Positions 36,834-45,992 of a stretch of 64,000 nucleotides of DNA are shown here, in pieces. The notes below the pieces were generated by a model that was not told the origin of the DNA, searched no databases, and was given only the letters and a program-made list of their open reading frames with translations. The stretch covers positions 186,001 to 250,000 of the forward strand of contig NZ_BCYR01000003.1 of the NCBI RefSeq assembly GCF_001598295.1. Direction: 5' to 3'. Positions within the stretch are counted from its first letter, which is position 1. Every line of letters begins with the position of its first letter. Source of the stretch: Klebsiella ornithinolytica NBRC 105727 = ATCC 31898. Its GTDB lineage: Bacteria; Pseudomonadota; Gammaproteobacteria; Enterobacterales; Enterobacteriaceae. The position numbers and the translations under genes were made by a program.

Positions 36834-37313
36834 TCAACGATGCGCCTGCGGGCGCATTTTTTTCGCCTGCTGTTGCGGCCAGGCCGCTTTGCGTTCCAGC
36901 AGGTGATACGTTCCCTCGTCGCTTTTCCCTTCGCCAAGCGTGACAAAGCCGCTGGCGGCATAAAACGCCAGCGCCTTGTGATTGCGCGTCAGGCACTTCA
37001 GCCGATAGCCGTGTTCTTGCCAGCCGGGTAATGCCTGCAGCAGCATTTTGCCCACTCCGCATCCCTGACGGGCGGGAGCGACATGCAAATGGTGAATAAA
37101 GTGGTCTGGCATCCAGACGGCAATGAAACCGGCCAGCTCTCCCTGAGGATCATGCGCCAGCCAGATCGTTTCCCCTTCAGTCTGCTTTTCCAGATCGGTT
37201 AAGCGAAAATCGGTGACGTTCAGCCACGTAAACGTATGACACCGCGATAAAAGAAACAGCCGCTGTAATGCTGGCCAGTCATGACGGGTTGCCTGACGAA
37301 CTGAAATAGTCAA
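36834..37313 (-). CDS. GNAT N-acetyltransferase
   Basis: A 159-residue GNAT protein. The acetyl-CoA loop is VAPARQGCGVGKMLL, preceded by FIHHLHV, and the end is CLTRNHKALAFYAASGF. The start is probably TTG 37313, with AAAGGAG five bases upstream; GTG 37319 is also in frame but would sit directly on that site. The substrate is unknown. It lies between the two copies of the nepI 3' repeat. Confidence 0.78.
   Translation of the reverse strand: MTISVRQATRHDWPALQRLFLLSRCHTFTWLNVTDFRLTDLEKQTEGETIWLAHDPQGELAGFIAVWMPDHFIHHLHVAPARQGCGVGKMLLQALPGWQEHGYRLKCLTRNHKALAFYAASGFVTLGEGKSDEGTYHLLERKAAWPQQQAKKMRPQAHR
36841..36863 (+). terminator. intrinsic terminator of the nepI-like gene
   Basis: TGCGCC and GGCGCA form a short GC stem around TGCG followed by seven T residues, 20 bases past the stop. 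The convergent GNAT gene overlaps it. A second copy of this terminator lies at about 45455. Confidence 0.75.
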
Positions 37314-37505
37314 TCTCACTCCTTTCTCTTTTCCCTGCCTGAACCCGGAACATCCCCGGCGGCGACACAATTATAGCGAATCTCCCTTTCTAGCTGCACA
37401 CCAGGCGAACAAAAACCGCCCTTCAGCGGTGCAGCGCAACGCCTGGCTGAACATACGGCGGCCGATGACTTCAAGAAGACATTGATAAATAACAAATAAA
37501 TAACG

Positions 37506-37520
37506 TGGCATGGTTAATGC
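37506..37520 (+). promoter_or_regulatory. candidate sigma-54 promoter
   Basis: TGGCATGGTTAATGC has GG and GC at the exact spacing of a -24/-12 element (consensus TGGCAY-N5-TTGC). It lies about 110 bases before the OxlT-like gene, in a 317-base gap that otherwise shows only separated CCAGGCG/CGCCTGG repeats at about 37400-37455. A random match is possible. Confidence 0.45.
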
Positions 37521-37630
37521 TTAGCACTGTAAGTATTGGGATGCGCAGGGGACGGGGCGGGGTTTCAAGGACCCATAACCGTCATGGCCGTCATTGTTGA
37601 TTTGTGGCTAACGGATTACTGGAGCTGATT

Positions 37631-38905
37631 ATGACCGTTCTCAGAGAACCTTTGGTTGTCGCCAGATATGGCAAATGGACGCAACTCTCACTTGGCCTGA
37701 TCTGTATGGCTGCAATATCCAGTCCGCAATATGTCTGGACGTTGCTGACCAGACCGTTGACCGAAAAGCTGGGCGTCGGGTTAGCGGAACTACAGGTTAC
37801 CTTTTCGCTGCTGATTATCCTGCAGACGTTTTTCTCGCCGTTTCAGGGACGGCTGGTTGAGCGCTTTGGCCCTCGGCTGCTTATCTCTATCGGCACGGTC
37901 ATGGCTGGGCTGAGCTGGGTTCTCTCGGCTCAGGTCAGCGGCCTGGCCGCGCTGTACCTCGTCTATGGCGGCCTCGGCGGGCTGGGGACCGGTATTGTCT
38001 ATATCGGCGTCGTCGGTTTAATGGTGCGATGGTTTCCCCGCCATCGTGGATTTGCCGCTGGCGCCGTCGCGGCAGGGTATGGCATGGGGGCGATTATGAC
38101 CACCTTTCCTGTCTCCGTTTCGTTGGGCCAGTACGGACTGGAACAGACCATGACGGTCTTTGGCATCCTCTTTGCCGCCGTGGGATTGCTGGCCAGTCAG
38201 GGGCTGAAGCTGCCGCCCGATAGCGGAGCGTTGCCCGCCAGTCGGAGCGTTGCGCAAAGTACCCGGCAATTCACTTCGCGCGAAATGCTGCGCCAACCGC
38301 TTTTCTGGCTGATGTTTGCCATGATGGCGATGATGTCGACCTCCGGACTGATGGTGACGTCGCAAATGGCCGTCTTTGCTGAGGATTTCGGTATCAGTAA
38401 GGCGGTGGTTTTCGGCATGGCCGCGCTGCCGCTGGCGCTGACTATCGACCGTTTTACCAATGGCCTGACGCGACCGCTGTTCGGATTTATCTCCGATCGC
38501 TATGGCCGCGAAAACACCATGTTTATCGCCTTTGCGCTGGAAGGGGTGGCGATGACCCTGTGGCTGGCCTGCCGGGACGATCCGATGCTGTTTGTGCTGT
38601 TGTCCGGGGTGGTGTTTTTCGGCTGGGGAGAGATCTTTTCACTGTTCCCCTCCACGTTGACCGACACGTTCGGCAGCGAATATGCGAGCTCTAACTACGG
38701 CTGGTTGTATATATCGCAAGGGATCGGATCGATTTTTGGCGGCCCGCTGGCGGCGCTGCTGTACCAGCATACTCAAGGGTGGGGGGTGGTCTTCAGCTGT
38801 GCGATAGGGCTTGATTTTATTACTGCCGCGCTGGCGATTGCGCTGCTGAAACCCTGGCGCGCACGGTTTATCCGTCAACACAGTGACGCTGCCGCGCTTC
38901 GCTAA
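37631..38905 (+). CDS. OxlT/YhjX-like MFS antiporter
   Basis: A 424-residue MFS protein of the oxalate/formate antiporter group. The start MTVLREPL follows GGAG by six bases (ATG 37631). QYVWTLLTRPLTEKLGVGLAELQ and GAVAAGYGMGAIMTTFPVS are typical of OxlT-like proteins. No oxalate decarboxylation genes (oxc, frc) are nearby, so oxalate is only one candidate for the substrate. It is convergent with pgtP. Confidence 0.8.
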   Translation: MTVLREPLVVARYGKWTQLSLGLICMAAISSPQYVWTLLTRPLTEKLGVGLAELQVTFSLLIILQTFFSPFQGRLVERFGPRLLISIGTVMAGLSWVLSAQVSGLAALYLVYGGLGGLGTGIVYIGVVGLMVRWFPRHRGFAAGAVAAGYGMGAIMTTFPVSVSLGQYGLEQTMTVFGILFAAVGLLASQGLKLPPDSGALPASRSVAQSTRQFTSREMLRQPLFWLMFAMMAMMSTSGLMVTSQMAVFAEDFGISKAVVFGMAALPLALTIDRFTNGLTRPLFGFISDRYGRENTMFIAFALEGVAMTLWLACRDDPMLFVLLSGVVFFGWGEIFSLFPSTLTDTFGSEYASSNYGWLYISQGIGSIFGGPLAALLYQHTQGWGVVFSCAIGLDFITAALAIALLKPWRARFIRQHSDAAALR

Positions 38906-38976
38906 AGGTTCTCAGGTCTCCACCCCGGCGCCAGCCTGTGGCCGCCGGGGCTATTCTTTATCTCATACTGACGAAT

Positions 38977-40362
38977 TTACGCCTGTGCCAGCGACAGCTC
39001 GTGCGCGCTGGCCGCCTCCTGACGCTTACGTTCCAGCTCCAGCGCGCCGCGGTGTGACAGGTAGCAAAACAGGATGCAGCACACCACGCCGCCCATCAGC
39101 AGATAGAAACCGCCGTGCCAGCCCAGCTTATCTACCATCACGCCGAACAGACTGGTCCCCAGCGACGCGCCGAAGATGTAGCTCATAAAACCGCGCAGAC
39201 CGACGGCAGAACCGACCGCAAAGCTCGGCACAATCTCCATGGTCTGTACCGAGGCCAGAAATTGCGGGACGTAAATCAGGCAACCGACGATGGCGGCAAA
39301 CACCGTGACCATAAACAGCGAATCACTTTTCCAGTAGCCAATCAGGCAGAAGAAGATCAGCGTCATGCAGATCATCGCCAGCGGCATGCGGCGACCTTTA
39401 AACAACTTATCCGACAGCCAGCCGGCCAGCAGCGTCGACGGAATAGCCGCCCATTCGAAAAACAGAAAGGCGACGCTCATCTCTTCTTTCGAGAAGTGCT
39501 TCACCGACAGAAGATAGATAGGCAGCCAGCTGATCATCCCGAAGCGCACCATATAGACGAACACGTCGACCATCGACACGTACCAGGCGTTCTTGTTTTT
39601 CAGCACGTAGGTACAAAAGATCTGCCATGCGCTCATGTTTTCCGGCGCTTTTTCCACTTTGCCGGTATTGAGCAACACTTTCTCTTCCGGGAGCATTTCG
39701 TCGAGCGCCGGTAGCCCTTCGCTGCGCGGGGAGCCTTTCCCCAGAATCAACACCACAACGGCAAACAGCACCGCAACCGCGGCGGGAACGATATAGCTGG
39801 CGGTCTGCCAGTGTTCGGTACCGAGTAGCGCAAAAGCGGTTCCGACGATGGGGGCGACAATACCGCCGCCAACGTTATGCGAAATGTTCCAGAATGCGCC
39901 GACCCGGCCGCGTTCGCGGCGTGGAAACCAGTTGGCGATGGTGATAAACGAGGGGCCAACGCCCATGCCCTGAAACAGCCCGTTGATCACTACCAGCGCC
40001 ACGAAAATCCAGAACGCGCTGCTGAAGCCCAGCCCGACGTTCACCGCCGCGCACATCACCAGTCCGCAGGCCATAAAGACTTTCGGGCTGGCCTTATCCG
40101 CCAGGCTGCTCATCACGCCTTTGCTGATACCGTAGGCGATCAACATGCAGCTGCTGAGCATGCCAATTTGAGTGGCGCTCAGGTCAAGCTGCTCTTTGAG
40201 GTAGGGGGTCGACAACGTGAAGTTGTTACGCACGATGTAGTAGGCGAGATAGCCGAGAAAGACGCTCAGTAGCGCCTGCATACGATAGCGTTTATAGGTG
40301 GGGGCAATCTGTTGTGCAGGAATCGTGGCCGAGGCGACCTTGGGTTTTAATAATGAAAGCAT
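38977..40362 (-). CDS. pgtP: phosphoglycerate transporter PgtP
   Basis: A 461-residue organophosphate:phosphate antiporter (GlpT/UhpT family) that imports 2- and 3-phosphoglycerate and phosphoenolpyruvate. ALLSVFLGYLAYYIVRNNF and FQGMGVGPSFITIANWFPR match Salmonella PgtP very closely. It is divergent from pgtCBA, which induce it. About twelve membrane segments are expected. Confidence 0.95.
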   Translation of the reverse strand: MLSLLKPKVASATIPAQQIAPTYKRYRMQALLSVFLGYLAYYIVRNNFTLSTPYLKEQLDLSATQIGMLSSCMLIAYGISKGVMSSLADKASPKVFMACGLVMCAAVNVGLGFSSAFWIFVALVVINGLFQGMGVGPSFITIANWFPRRERGRVGAFWNISHNVGGGIVAPIVGTAFALLGTEHWQTASYIVPAAVAVLFAVVVLILGKGSPRSEGLPALDEMLPEEKVLLNTGKVEKAPENMSAWQIFCTYVLKNKNAWYVSMVDVFVYMVRFGMISWLPIYLLSVKHFSKEEMSVAFLFFEWAAIPSTLLAGWLSDKLFKGRRMPLAMICMTLIFFCLIGYWKSDSLFMVTVFAAIVGCLIYVPQFLASVQTMEIVPSFAVGSAVGLRGFMSYIFGASLGTSLFGVMVDKLGWHGGFYLLMGGVVCCILFCYLSHRGALELERKRQEAASAHELSLAQA

Positions 40363-40472
40363 AACCGTACCTGTATTTTATTGGCGGTGGTGAATATCGG
40401 GATAATTCAATTAAGCGGTTTTCAGTACGCTATCGATTGTGGTGAAAACAAAGCGACAATACAATCCAGGCT

Positions 40473-40531
40473 ATTTGAGTCAAAAGTGACTCAAATATAA
40501 ATCCAGATGTTCTTTTTTTGACCCAAATATA
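40473..40531. promoter_or_regulatory. repeats in the pgtP-pgtC intergenic region, candidate PgtA sites
   Basis: A perfect inverted repeat ATTTGAGTCA-AAAG-TGACTCAAAT (40473-40496) is followed by a second half-site TGACCCAAATATA (40519-40531) that repeats TGACTCAAATATA of the first. The 463-base divergent gap holds no gene. PgtA must act here on pgtP, so these repeats are the best candidates for its binding sites. Confidence 0.55.
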
Positions 40532-40825
40532 TTTTTCTGGCATCACTCATTTTGTGAAATACTCATGCGGGCCGGGGGCATATGGTGCAACGGCGCAAAG
40601 GGCCTGCATTCTTGTTAGTTTGACCTTGTTAACAGTATGATTTTAATAGCGGTGCTAGGCTGTTTATTATTCTGCGAGATTAAGCTGAGTGTGGATATTT
40701 TCCCGGCTTTAAGCAAAGCGCCGGGCAATGAACTTTTTTGTCACAAACCTCAGCGAGATATTATTTATTCAGGTTCTTGTTTTATGAAAACGATCACAAA
40801 ACCATTTCAGCGGGAAGGGTATTTC

Positions 40826-42082
40826 ATGACGAAGTGGTCAAATAAACGACAGCGCGGATGGGGTATTGCGCTCTTTCTCAGTTTGCTGATGGTCTTTAGC
40901 GCTGAGGCCAAAAAGAATGAACTGGTGATTGCCACCACGTTCTCACCTGATGCGACCGCCTATATCATCAGCCGCTGGCAGACTCAGCCGCAATCGGTGA
41001 TCATCCGTACCCTGAATCGCACCAGCGCCTCACTGGAACAACTGCTGGACGGCGCCGGAGGCGAGAATATCGATCTGGTGCTGACTTCCTCACCCATGCT
41101 GCTGCAGCACCTGCAGGAACATCAGCGGCTGGCTGTCTACCCGGACGCGCCGGCCCAGTCGCAGCAGCGGGTACCGGCTTCGATCCGCGGTACCGCGGTC
41201 GCGGTGGCCATCTCCGGTTTTGGTTTGCTCATTAACCAGCGTAATCTCAGCGAGCGCCATCTGCCGCTGCCCGGCAGCTGGGACGATTTGATGCAGGCGC
41301 GCTACCAGGGCACCTTATTAATGAGTAGCCCCTCGCGTTCGGATACTAACCATCTGATGGTGGAATCGCTGCTGCAACAGGAGGGCTGGAACCACGGTTG
41401 GGAAATTATTTTGAGCATGGCGGGAAACCTGATCACCATCTCCAGCCGCAGTTTTGGCGTGGCGGATAAAATCAAAAGCGGCTTAGGTTCGGTCGGCCCG
41501 GTGATTGATAACTACGCCAATCTGTTGCTCGACGATCCCAACCTGACGTTTCACTATTTTCCGCACTCGGCGGCATCACCTACCTACGTTGCGATGATTC
41601 GTCATAACCCGTACCCGGCGGATGCCCGGCGCTTTATTCAGTTTTTGCTGAGTCCGGAAGGCCAGCAGGCGCTCTCGGATACCAACACCGGAAAATACTC
41701 GATTATCCCCGACCCGGGAAATACGCCGCGCGCGCGGCGGCAGCGCCAGCTATTGAGCGAACCCTCGCTCAATTATCAGTTGATCCTGCAACGTCAGCGT
41801 CTGGTGCAAAAGTTGTTTGATACCGCGATCAGCTTTCGTCTGTCGCAGCTAAAGGATGCCTGGCGGGCGTTGCACAATGCTGAAGCCCGGCTTAAGACGC
41901 CGCTACCGGAGGTCCGTGCGTTGCTGACCGCCATGCCGGTCAGCGAGCAGCAGAGTCGCGATGAGGATTATCTCCGACAGCTGGATAATAAAGATCGGGC
42001 CGAACAGCTCATGATGGAGTGGCAGCTCTTTTTCCAGGAACAACAGCGGCAGGCAATCGTCAAGCTGGAGAACCTGAAATGA
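40826..42082 (+). CDS. pgtC: PgtC, periplasmic phosphoglycerate sensor
   Basis: A 418-residue periplasmic protein of the extracellular solute-binding type, part of the signalling system that induces pgtP. A signal peptide ends FSAEA before KKNEL. ATG 40826 has AAGGG six bases upstream; ATG 40784 is in frame with a poorer site. The C-terminal third is helical (KDAWRALHNAEARLKTPL) and may contact PgtB. The stop overlaps the pgtB start (ATGA). Confidence 0.92.
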   Translation: MTKWSNKRQRGWGIALFLSLLMVFSAEAKKNELVIATTFSPDATAYIISRWQTQPQSVIIRTLNRTSASLEQLLDGAGGENIDLVLTSSPMLLQHLQEHQRLAVYPDAPAQSQQRVPASIRGTAVAVAISGFGLLINQRNLSERHLPLPGSWDDLMQARYQGTLLMSSPSRSDTNHLMVESLLQQEGWNHGWEIILSMAGNLITISSRSFGVADKIKSGLGSVGPVIDNYANLLLDDPNLTFHYFPHSAASPTYVAMIRHNPYPADARRFIQFLLSPEGQQALSDTNTGKYSIIPDPGNTPRARRQRQLLSEPSLNYQLILQRQRLVQKLFDTAISFRLSQLKDAWRALHNAEARLKTPLPEVRALLTAMPVSEQQSRDEDYLRQLDNKDRAEQLMMEWQLFFQEQQRQAIVKLENLK

Positions 42083-44106
42083 GGTTGCCCGGCTTTATCA
42101 GAAATCTGACTATCAGCGCCAGTCTGCGCGGCGCGTTCCTGACCGGCGCGCTGCTGACCCTCGTCGTCAGCGGTGTCAGCCTCTATTCCTGGCACGAACA
42201 GAGCTCGCAAATTCGCTATGCGCTCAACGACTATTTCCCGCGAATTCAGACCTCGTTCCTGATTGAAAATAGCCTGAATACGCTGGTCGATCAGCTTAAT
42301 GAGTTTTTACTGGCGGCCAATACCACGTCGCGCCTGCAATTACGTAACCAGATCCTGCAACATCTGGATGACATCGACAGGTTAAGCCAGCGCCTTGATA
42401 GGCCGGAACGCCAGCAAATTGAGCTGACGCTTCGCGACAGCCGGCAGCTGCTCGCCAGGCTCGATCGCTCGCTCTACAACATGTTTATCGCACGGGAAAA
42501 GGTCAATGAAATCACCGCGCGTATTAACTGGCTGCATGATGACTTCACCTCGGAGATGAACTCCCTGGTGCAGGACTTCAGCTGGCAGCAGGGCGCCTTG
42601 TTGGATCAGATGGAGGAGAAGCAGGGCCATGCCGTTCACCGTCTGCAGGCCAATCTGCGGGCGGTACAGGGAGAACAGCAGCAGGTCTACACCCTGGCGC
42701 GCATTGAGAACCAGATTATTAGCGACCTGCGCGACAGACTCAGCGAGGTGCAGTCCAGCACGGAGGGCGACGGTAACGTGGAAGGGCATATTCGCTACCT
42801 GACCTACCTTAAAAACACCGCCGATGACAATATGCATCTGCTGGAAGGCTATCCCAGCACGATCACCCTGCGGCAAACCATCGATGAGCTGCTCGACACC
42901 GGCATCGCGGAAAACAAAATGCCGGCCGCGATTCGGGAATACATTGAAGCGCAAAAGGCGCTGGCGCAGGTGACGCAAGCCAAAGAGAGTACGCTGGCGC
43001 GTTTTCGCGCCCAGCTGGAGTCCCAGCTCAGCGACAGCCACGGTAAAATGCGCGCGTTCAATCAGCGCCTGGAACATACCATGTGGTTCAGCGGCAGTCT
43101 GATTCTGATTGCCACGCTGCTGGCGCTGGCGCTGGCATATTTGCTCAACCACTATTTTATCCGCTCGCGGCTGGTTAAACGCTTTAGCCAGCTGAATCAG
43201 GCGGTGGTGCGTATCGGACTGGGCGATGTTAACGCCGCTATTCCGGTGTATGGCGAAGATGAACTGGGGCGCATCGGGAAACTGCTGCGCCATACCCTGG
43301 GACAGCTTAATCAACAACGCCAGCTGCTGGAACAGGAGATCGCTGAGCGCAAGAGGATCGATATCCATCTGCGTACGACCCAGGATGAGCTGGTTCAGGC
43401 GGCCAAGCTGGCGGTTGTCGGGCAGACGATGACAACGCTGGCGCATGAAATCAATCAGCCGCTCAACGCCCTGTCGATGTATCTCTACAGCGCCCGTACC
43501 GCCATTAAGCATGAACAGATGGCCAGCGCCAGCCAGACCCTGGTCAGGGCGGAAGGGTTGATTGGCCGAATTGACGCCATTATCCGCAACCTGCGGCAGT
43601 TCTCTCGTCGTGCGGAGGCGGATACGCCCGCCCGCGCCGTCAGTCTGCGCCAGGCATTCGTTGCCGCCTGGGAGCTGCTGGCGTTGCGCCATAAACCGCT
43701 GTGCGGCGTACTGAACCTGCCGCCTGATGAACCACGGGTACTCGGTGACGAGGTGCGCATCCAGCAGGTGCTGGTAAATGTGCTCACCAATGCGCTGGAT
43801 GCCGCCCAGACGGCGCCCTGCATTAGCGTGGCGTGGGAGCGCACGGCTGAAGGCTGGACGGTGATGATCGCGGATAATGGCGGCGGCTGGCCACTGGCGT
43901 TGGCGGGGTCGCTCCTCAAGCCATTTGTCACCAGCAAGCAGCTGGGGCTGGGTATCGGCCTGTCGATCAGCGAATCGTTAATGATACAGATGGAAGGGCA
44001 TCTACGGCTGGCGTCGACGCTGGATCGTCATGCCTGTGTTGTTTTGCAATTTTTAGCTACGGAAATAAGTCATGCTGACCGATCACCACAACATATTGCT
44101 GATTGA
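42079..44106 (+). CDS. pgtB: PgtB, sensor histidine kinase
   Basis: A 675-residue membrane kinase. One segment lies near residues 15-37 (RGAFLTGALLTLVVSGVSLY), then a long helical periplasmic domain, and a second segment near 335-355 (LILIATLLALALAYLL). A HAMP linker leads to the H-box with His456 in TLAHEINQPLNAL, and the ATPase part has ADNGGGW and GLGIGLSISESL. With PgtA it forms a two-component system sensing phosphoglycerate through PgtC. It overlaps pgtA by 35 bases. Confidence 0.93.
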   Translation: MRLPGFIRNLTISASLRGAFLTGALLTLVVSGVSLYSWHEQSSQIRYALNDYFPRIQTSFLIENSLNTLVDQLNEFLLAANTTSRLQLRNQILQHLDDIDRLSQRLDRPERQQIELTLRDSRQLLARLDRSLYNMFIAREKVNEITARINWLHDDFTSEMNSLVQDFSWQQGALLDQMEEKQGHAVHRLQANLRAVQGEQQQVYTLARIENQIISDLRDRLSEVQSSTEGDGNVEGHIRYLTYLKNTADDNMHLLEGYPSTITLRQTIDELLDTGIAENKMPAAIREYIEAQKALAQVTQAKESTLARFRAQLESQLSDSHGKMRAFNQRLEHTMWFSGSLILIATLLALALAYLLNHYFIRSRLVKRFSQLNQAVVRIGLGDVNAAIPVYGEDELGRIGKLLRHTLGQLNQQRQLLEQEIAERKRIDIHLRTTQDELVQAAKLAVVGQTMTTLAHEINQPLNALSMYLYSARTAIKHEQMASASQTLVRAEGLIGRIDAIIRNLRQFSRRAEADTPARAVSLRQAFVAAWELLALRHKPLCGVLNLPPDEPRVLGDEVRIQQVLVNVLTNALDAAQTAPCISVAWERTAEGWTVMIADNGGGWPLALAGSLLKPFVTSKQLGLGIGLSISESLMIQMEGHLRLASTLDRHACVVLQFLATEISHADRSPQHIAD

Positions 44107-45316
44107 CGATGATAGCGATGTCCTCGATGCCTATACTCAGCTGCTCACCCAGGCCGGGCATCGGGTTTACGCCTGCGGCGATCCGCGAAGCGTACAGGAT
44201 CTGGTCAGCGAGGCGTGGCCCGGCATTGTGCTCAGCGATGTGTGTATGCCGCACTGTTCCGGTATCGATTTACTGAAGATACTGCTTAAACACGATCCGC
44301 ATTTGCCGGTGATATTAATTACCGGCCACGGCGATGTCCCGATGGCGGTTGAGGCGGTAAAGCAAGGCGCCTGGGATTTTCTGCAAAAACCGGTTAATCC
44401 CGGACAGCTGTTAGAGCTGGTCGATAAAGCGCTGGCCCAGCGTCAGTCGCAGGTGATGCGGCGACAGTGGCAAAAAGAGCAGCTGGAAGACAACCTGATT
44501 GGTCGCAGCGAGTGGGTGATTCAGATGCGACAAACGCTTCAGCAGCTGGCCGAAACGGATGTCGCGGTCTATTTTCATGGCGAACGGGGAACGGGGCGAA
44601 CGCTGGCGGCATGCTACCTGCATCGCCTCAGCACGCGCGGCGATCGGCCGATAATTTTCGGCGATATCCTGCAAGGCCAGGAGACACCGCTGCAGGCGTG
44701 GTGTGAGCAGGCGCAGGGCGGCACATTGGTTCTGCGTAATATCGAATTTCTGAGCCAGGCGCAGCAGCTGGTACTGGCCCATCAGCAAGCGCAGGATGAA
44801 CCGCCGTGTCGACTGGTTGCCACGGGGCTTCAGCCGCTGATTACCCTGGTGGGCAACAACCTGGTTGTTCCCGATCTCTATTACTGTTTTGCCATGACCC
44901 AGCAGTTTTGCCCGCCGCTGGCACAGCGTCTCGACGATATCGAGCCCCTGTTTCTGCACTACCTACAGCAGGCCTGCTTACGGCTGAATCATCCGGTACC
45001 TGAACTGCCGACGGCGCTGGCTAAAAAGCTGGTCAATCGCCACTGGCCGAACAACGTGCGCGAACTGGCAAATGCCGCCAGGCTGTTTGCCGTCGGGGTG
45101 ATGCCGCTGGCCGAGATCCCCAATCCGCTGCTGCATCAGGTTGAACCGATGCAACTAGACCAGCGGGTTGAGGATTATGAACGGCAGATCATTATTGAGG
45201 CCCTGAACATCCATCAGGGCCGGATCAACGATGTCTCAGAGTATTTGCAGATCCCGCGTAAAAAGCTCTACCTGCGAATGAAGAAATTTGGCTTAGACAA
45301 GCACCACTATCGCTAA
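44072..45316 (+). CDS. pgtA: PgtA, response regulator of pgtP
   Basis: A 414-residue NtrC-like regulator. The receiver domain has phospho-acceptor Asp56 (VLSDVCMP) and Lys near KPVNPG. The central AAA-like domain keeps a Walker A form (GERGTGRT) but lacks the GAFTGA loop that contacts sigma-54, as in Salmonella PgtA. The C-terminal Fis-type HTH is ALNIHQGRINDVSEYLQIPR. It therefore probably works with the ordinary RNA polymerase or as an anti-repressor at pgtP. Confidence 0.93.
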   Translation: MLTDHHNILLIDDDSDVLDAYTQLLTQAGHRVYACGDPRSVQDLVSEAWPGIVLSDVCMPHCSGIDLLKILLKHDPHLPVILITGHGDVPMAVEAVKQGAWDFLQKPVNPGQLLELVDKALAQRQSQVMRRQWQKEQLEDNLIGRSEWVIQMRQTLQQLAETDVAVYFHGERGTGRTLAACYLHRLSTRGDRPIIFGDILQGQETPLQAWCEQAQGGTLVLRNIEFLSQAQQLVLAHQQAQDEPPCRLVATGLQPLITLVGNNLVVPDLYYCFAMTQQFCPPLAQRLDDIEPLFLHYLQQACLRLNHPVPELPTALAKKLVNRHWPNNVRELANAARLFAVGVMPLAEIPNPLLHQVEPMQLDQRVEDYERQIIIEALNIHQGRINDVSEYLQIPRKKLYLRMKKFGLDKHHYR

Positions 45317-45480
45317 GCCGGCGGGGCGGTGTTTGAGCTCAATGGCGCTTTACCGCTAGCGGGTTACTGCTGCTCGAGCGCCATGATTAGGGTCTTTGCC
45401 GGTGTCCGGGTGACACCAACGGTCAGGGAAGAATCGATCTGCAAAGCGTTAGCGGTGCGCCTGTGGGCGCATTTTTTTGT
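45317..45480 (+). repeat. decayed second copy of the nepI-like 3' end and terminator
   Basis: Directly after the pgtA stop codon the sequence repeats the end of the nepI-like gene (about 36692-36863). Shared blocks include GGGCGGTGTTTGA, CTCAATGGCGC, GCCATGATTA and, at the end, the terminator TGCGCCTG-GGGCGCATTTTTTT. The copy has small deletions and substitutions and no open frame. It forms a direct repeat that brackets the GNAT-OxlT-pgt segment. Confidence 0.8.
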
Positions 45481-45992
45481 TCCCCGCACTCAAGCTGACG
45501 GTGGCCGGCACGTGTCATTTTTTTCATCTGAAAATTTGGTTTTCTGTCGTTTCGTTTAAATAAAGAATTTTATCCTTAAAAATAAAATCACACAGTTTTA
45601 ATGATCGAATAAACACATATTTTAAGATATCCATCCGCATCTGTGCAAATGTTTATTGTCCGCTCCATACATTATTTTCATAATAATCATCGCGTTGTTT
45701 TTCGCTCATTAAAGCAACCTCGACATATAATTTTGAAGATTGCATGGAATATTTGATGGATAAAATTCGGACAGAATATAAGCTAGTAAAACATCAAATT
45801 TGCAGCCCGCCAGATATTCTGGCGCAATCATCATTGCAACCAGCAATGCACGTTTTCGTTTCTCTTTTACACTGCCAGTTTGATGTTAAATCATCGTCTT
45901 TTAATAGGTAATCAACCACAAGGCAATCACTTGCTTTGCTCTTCGCAATGGTACAGTGATTGCATCTGTTTAATATTGTTCGGAGATAAACT
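45481..45992. other. AT-rich intergenic stretch
   Basis: These 512 bases are clearly AT-richer than the pgt genes. A 55-codon frame beginning at ATG 45744 lacks a good ribosome binding site and I do not accept it as a gene. The region probably carries the promoter of the 266-residue gene and may mark the edge of an acquired island. Confidence 0.5.

Noticed and set aside
40550..40580. Possible sigma-54 element (TGGCATCACTC...) before pgtC
   Set aside because: The GC of the -12 element is not at the required distance from GG.
42382..43692. A 436-residue minus-strand frame inside pgtB
   Set aside because: It lies fully within a clear histidine kinase gene, and its translation is low in complexity and without family likeness.
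45744..45911. A 55-codon frame in the AT-rich gap after pgtA
   Set aside because: No ribosome binding site and no likeness to a known protein; expected by chance in AT-rich DNA.
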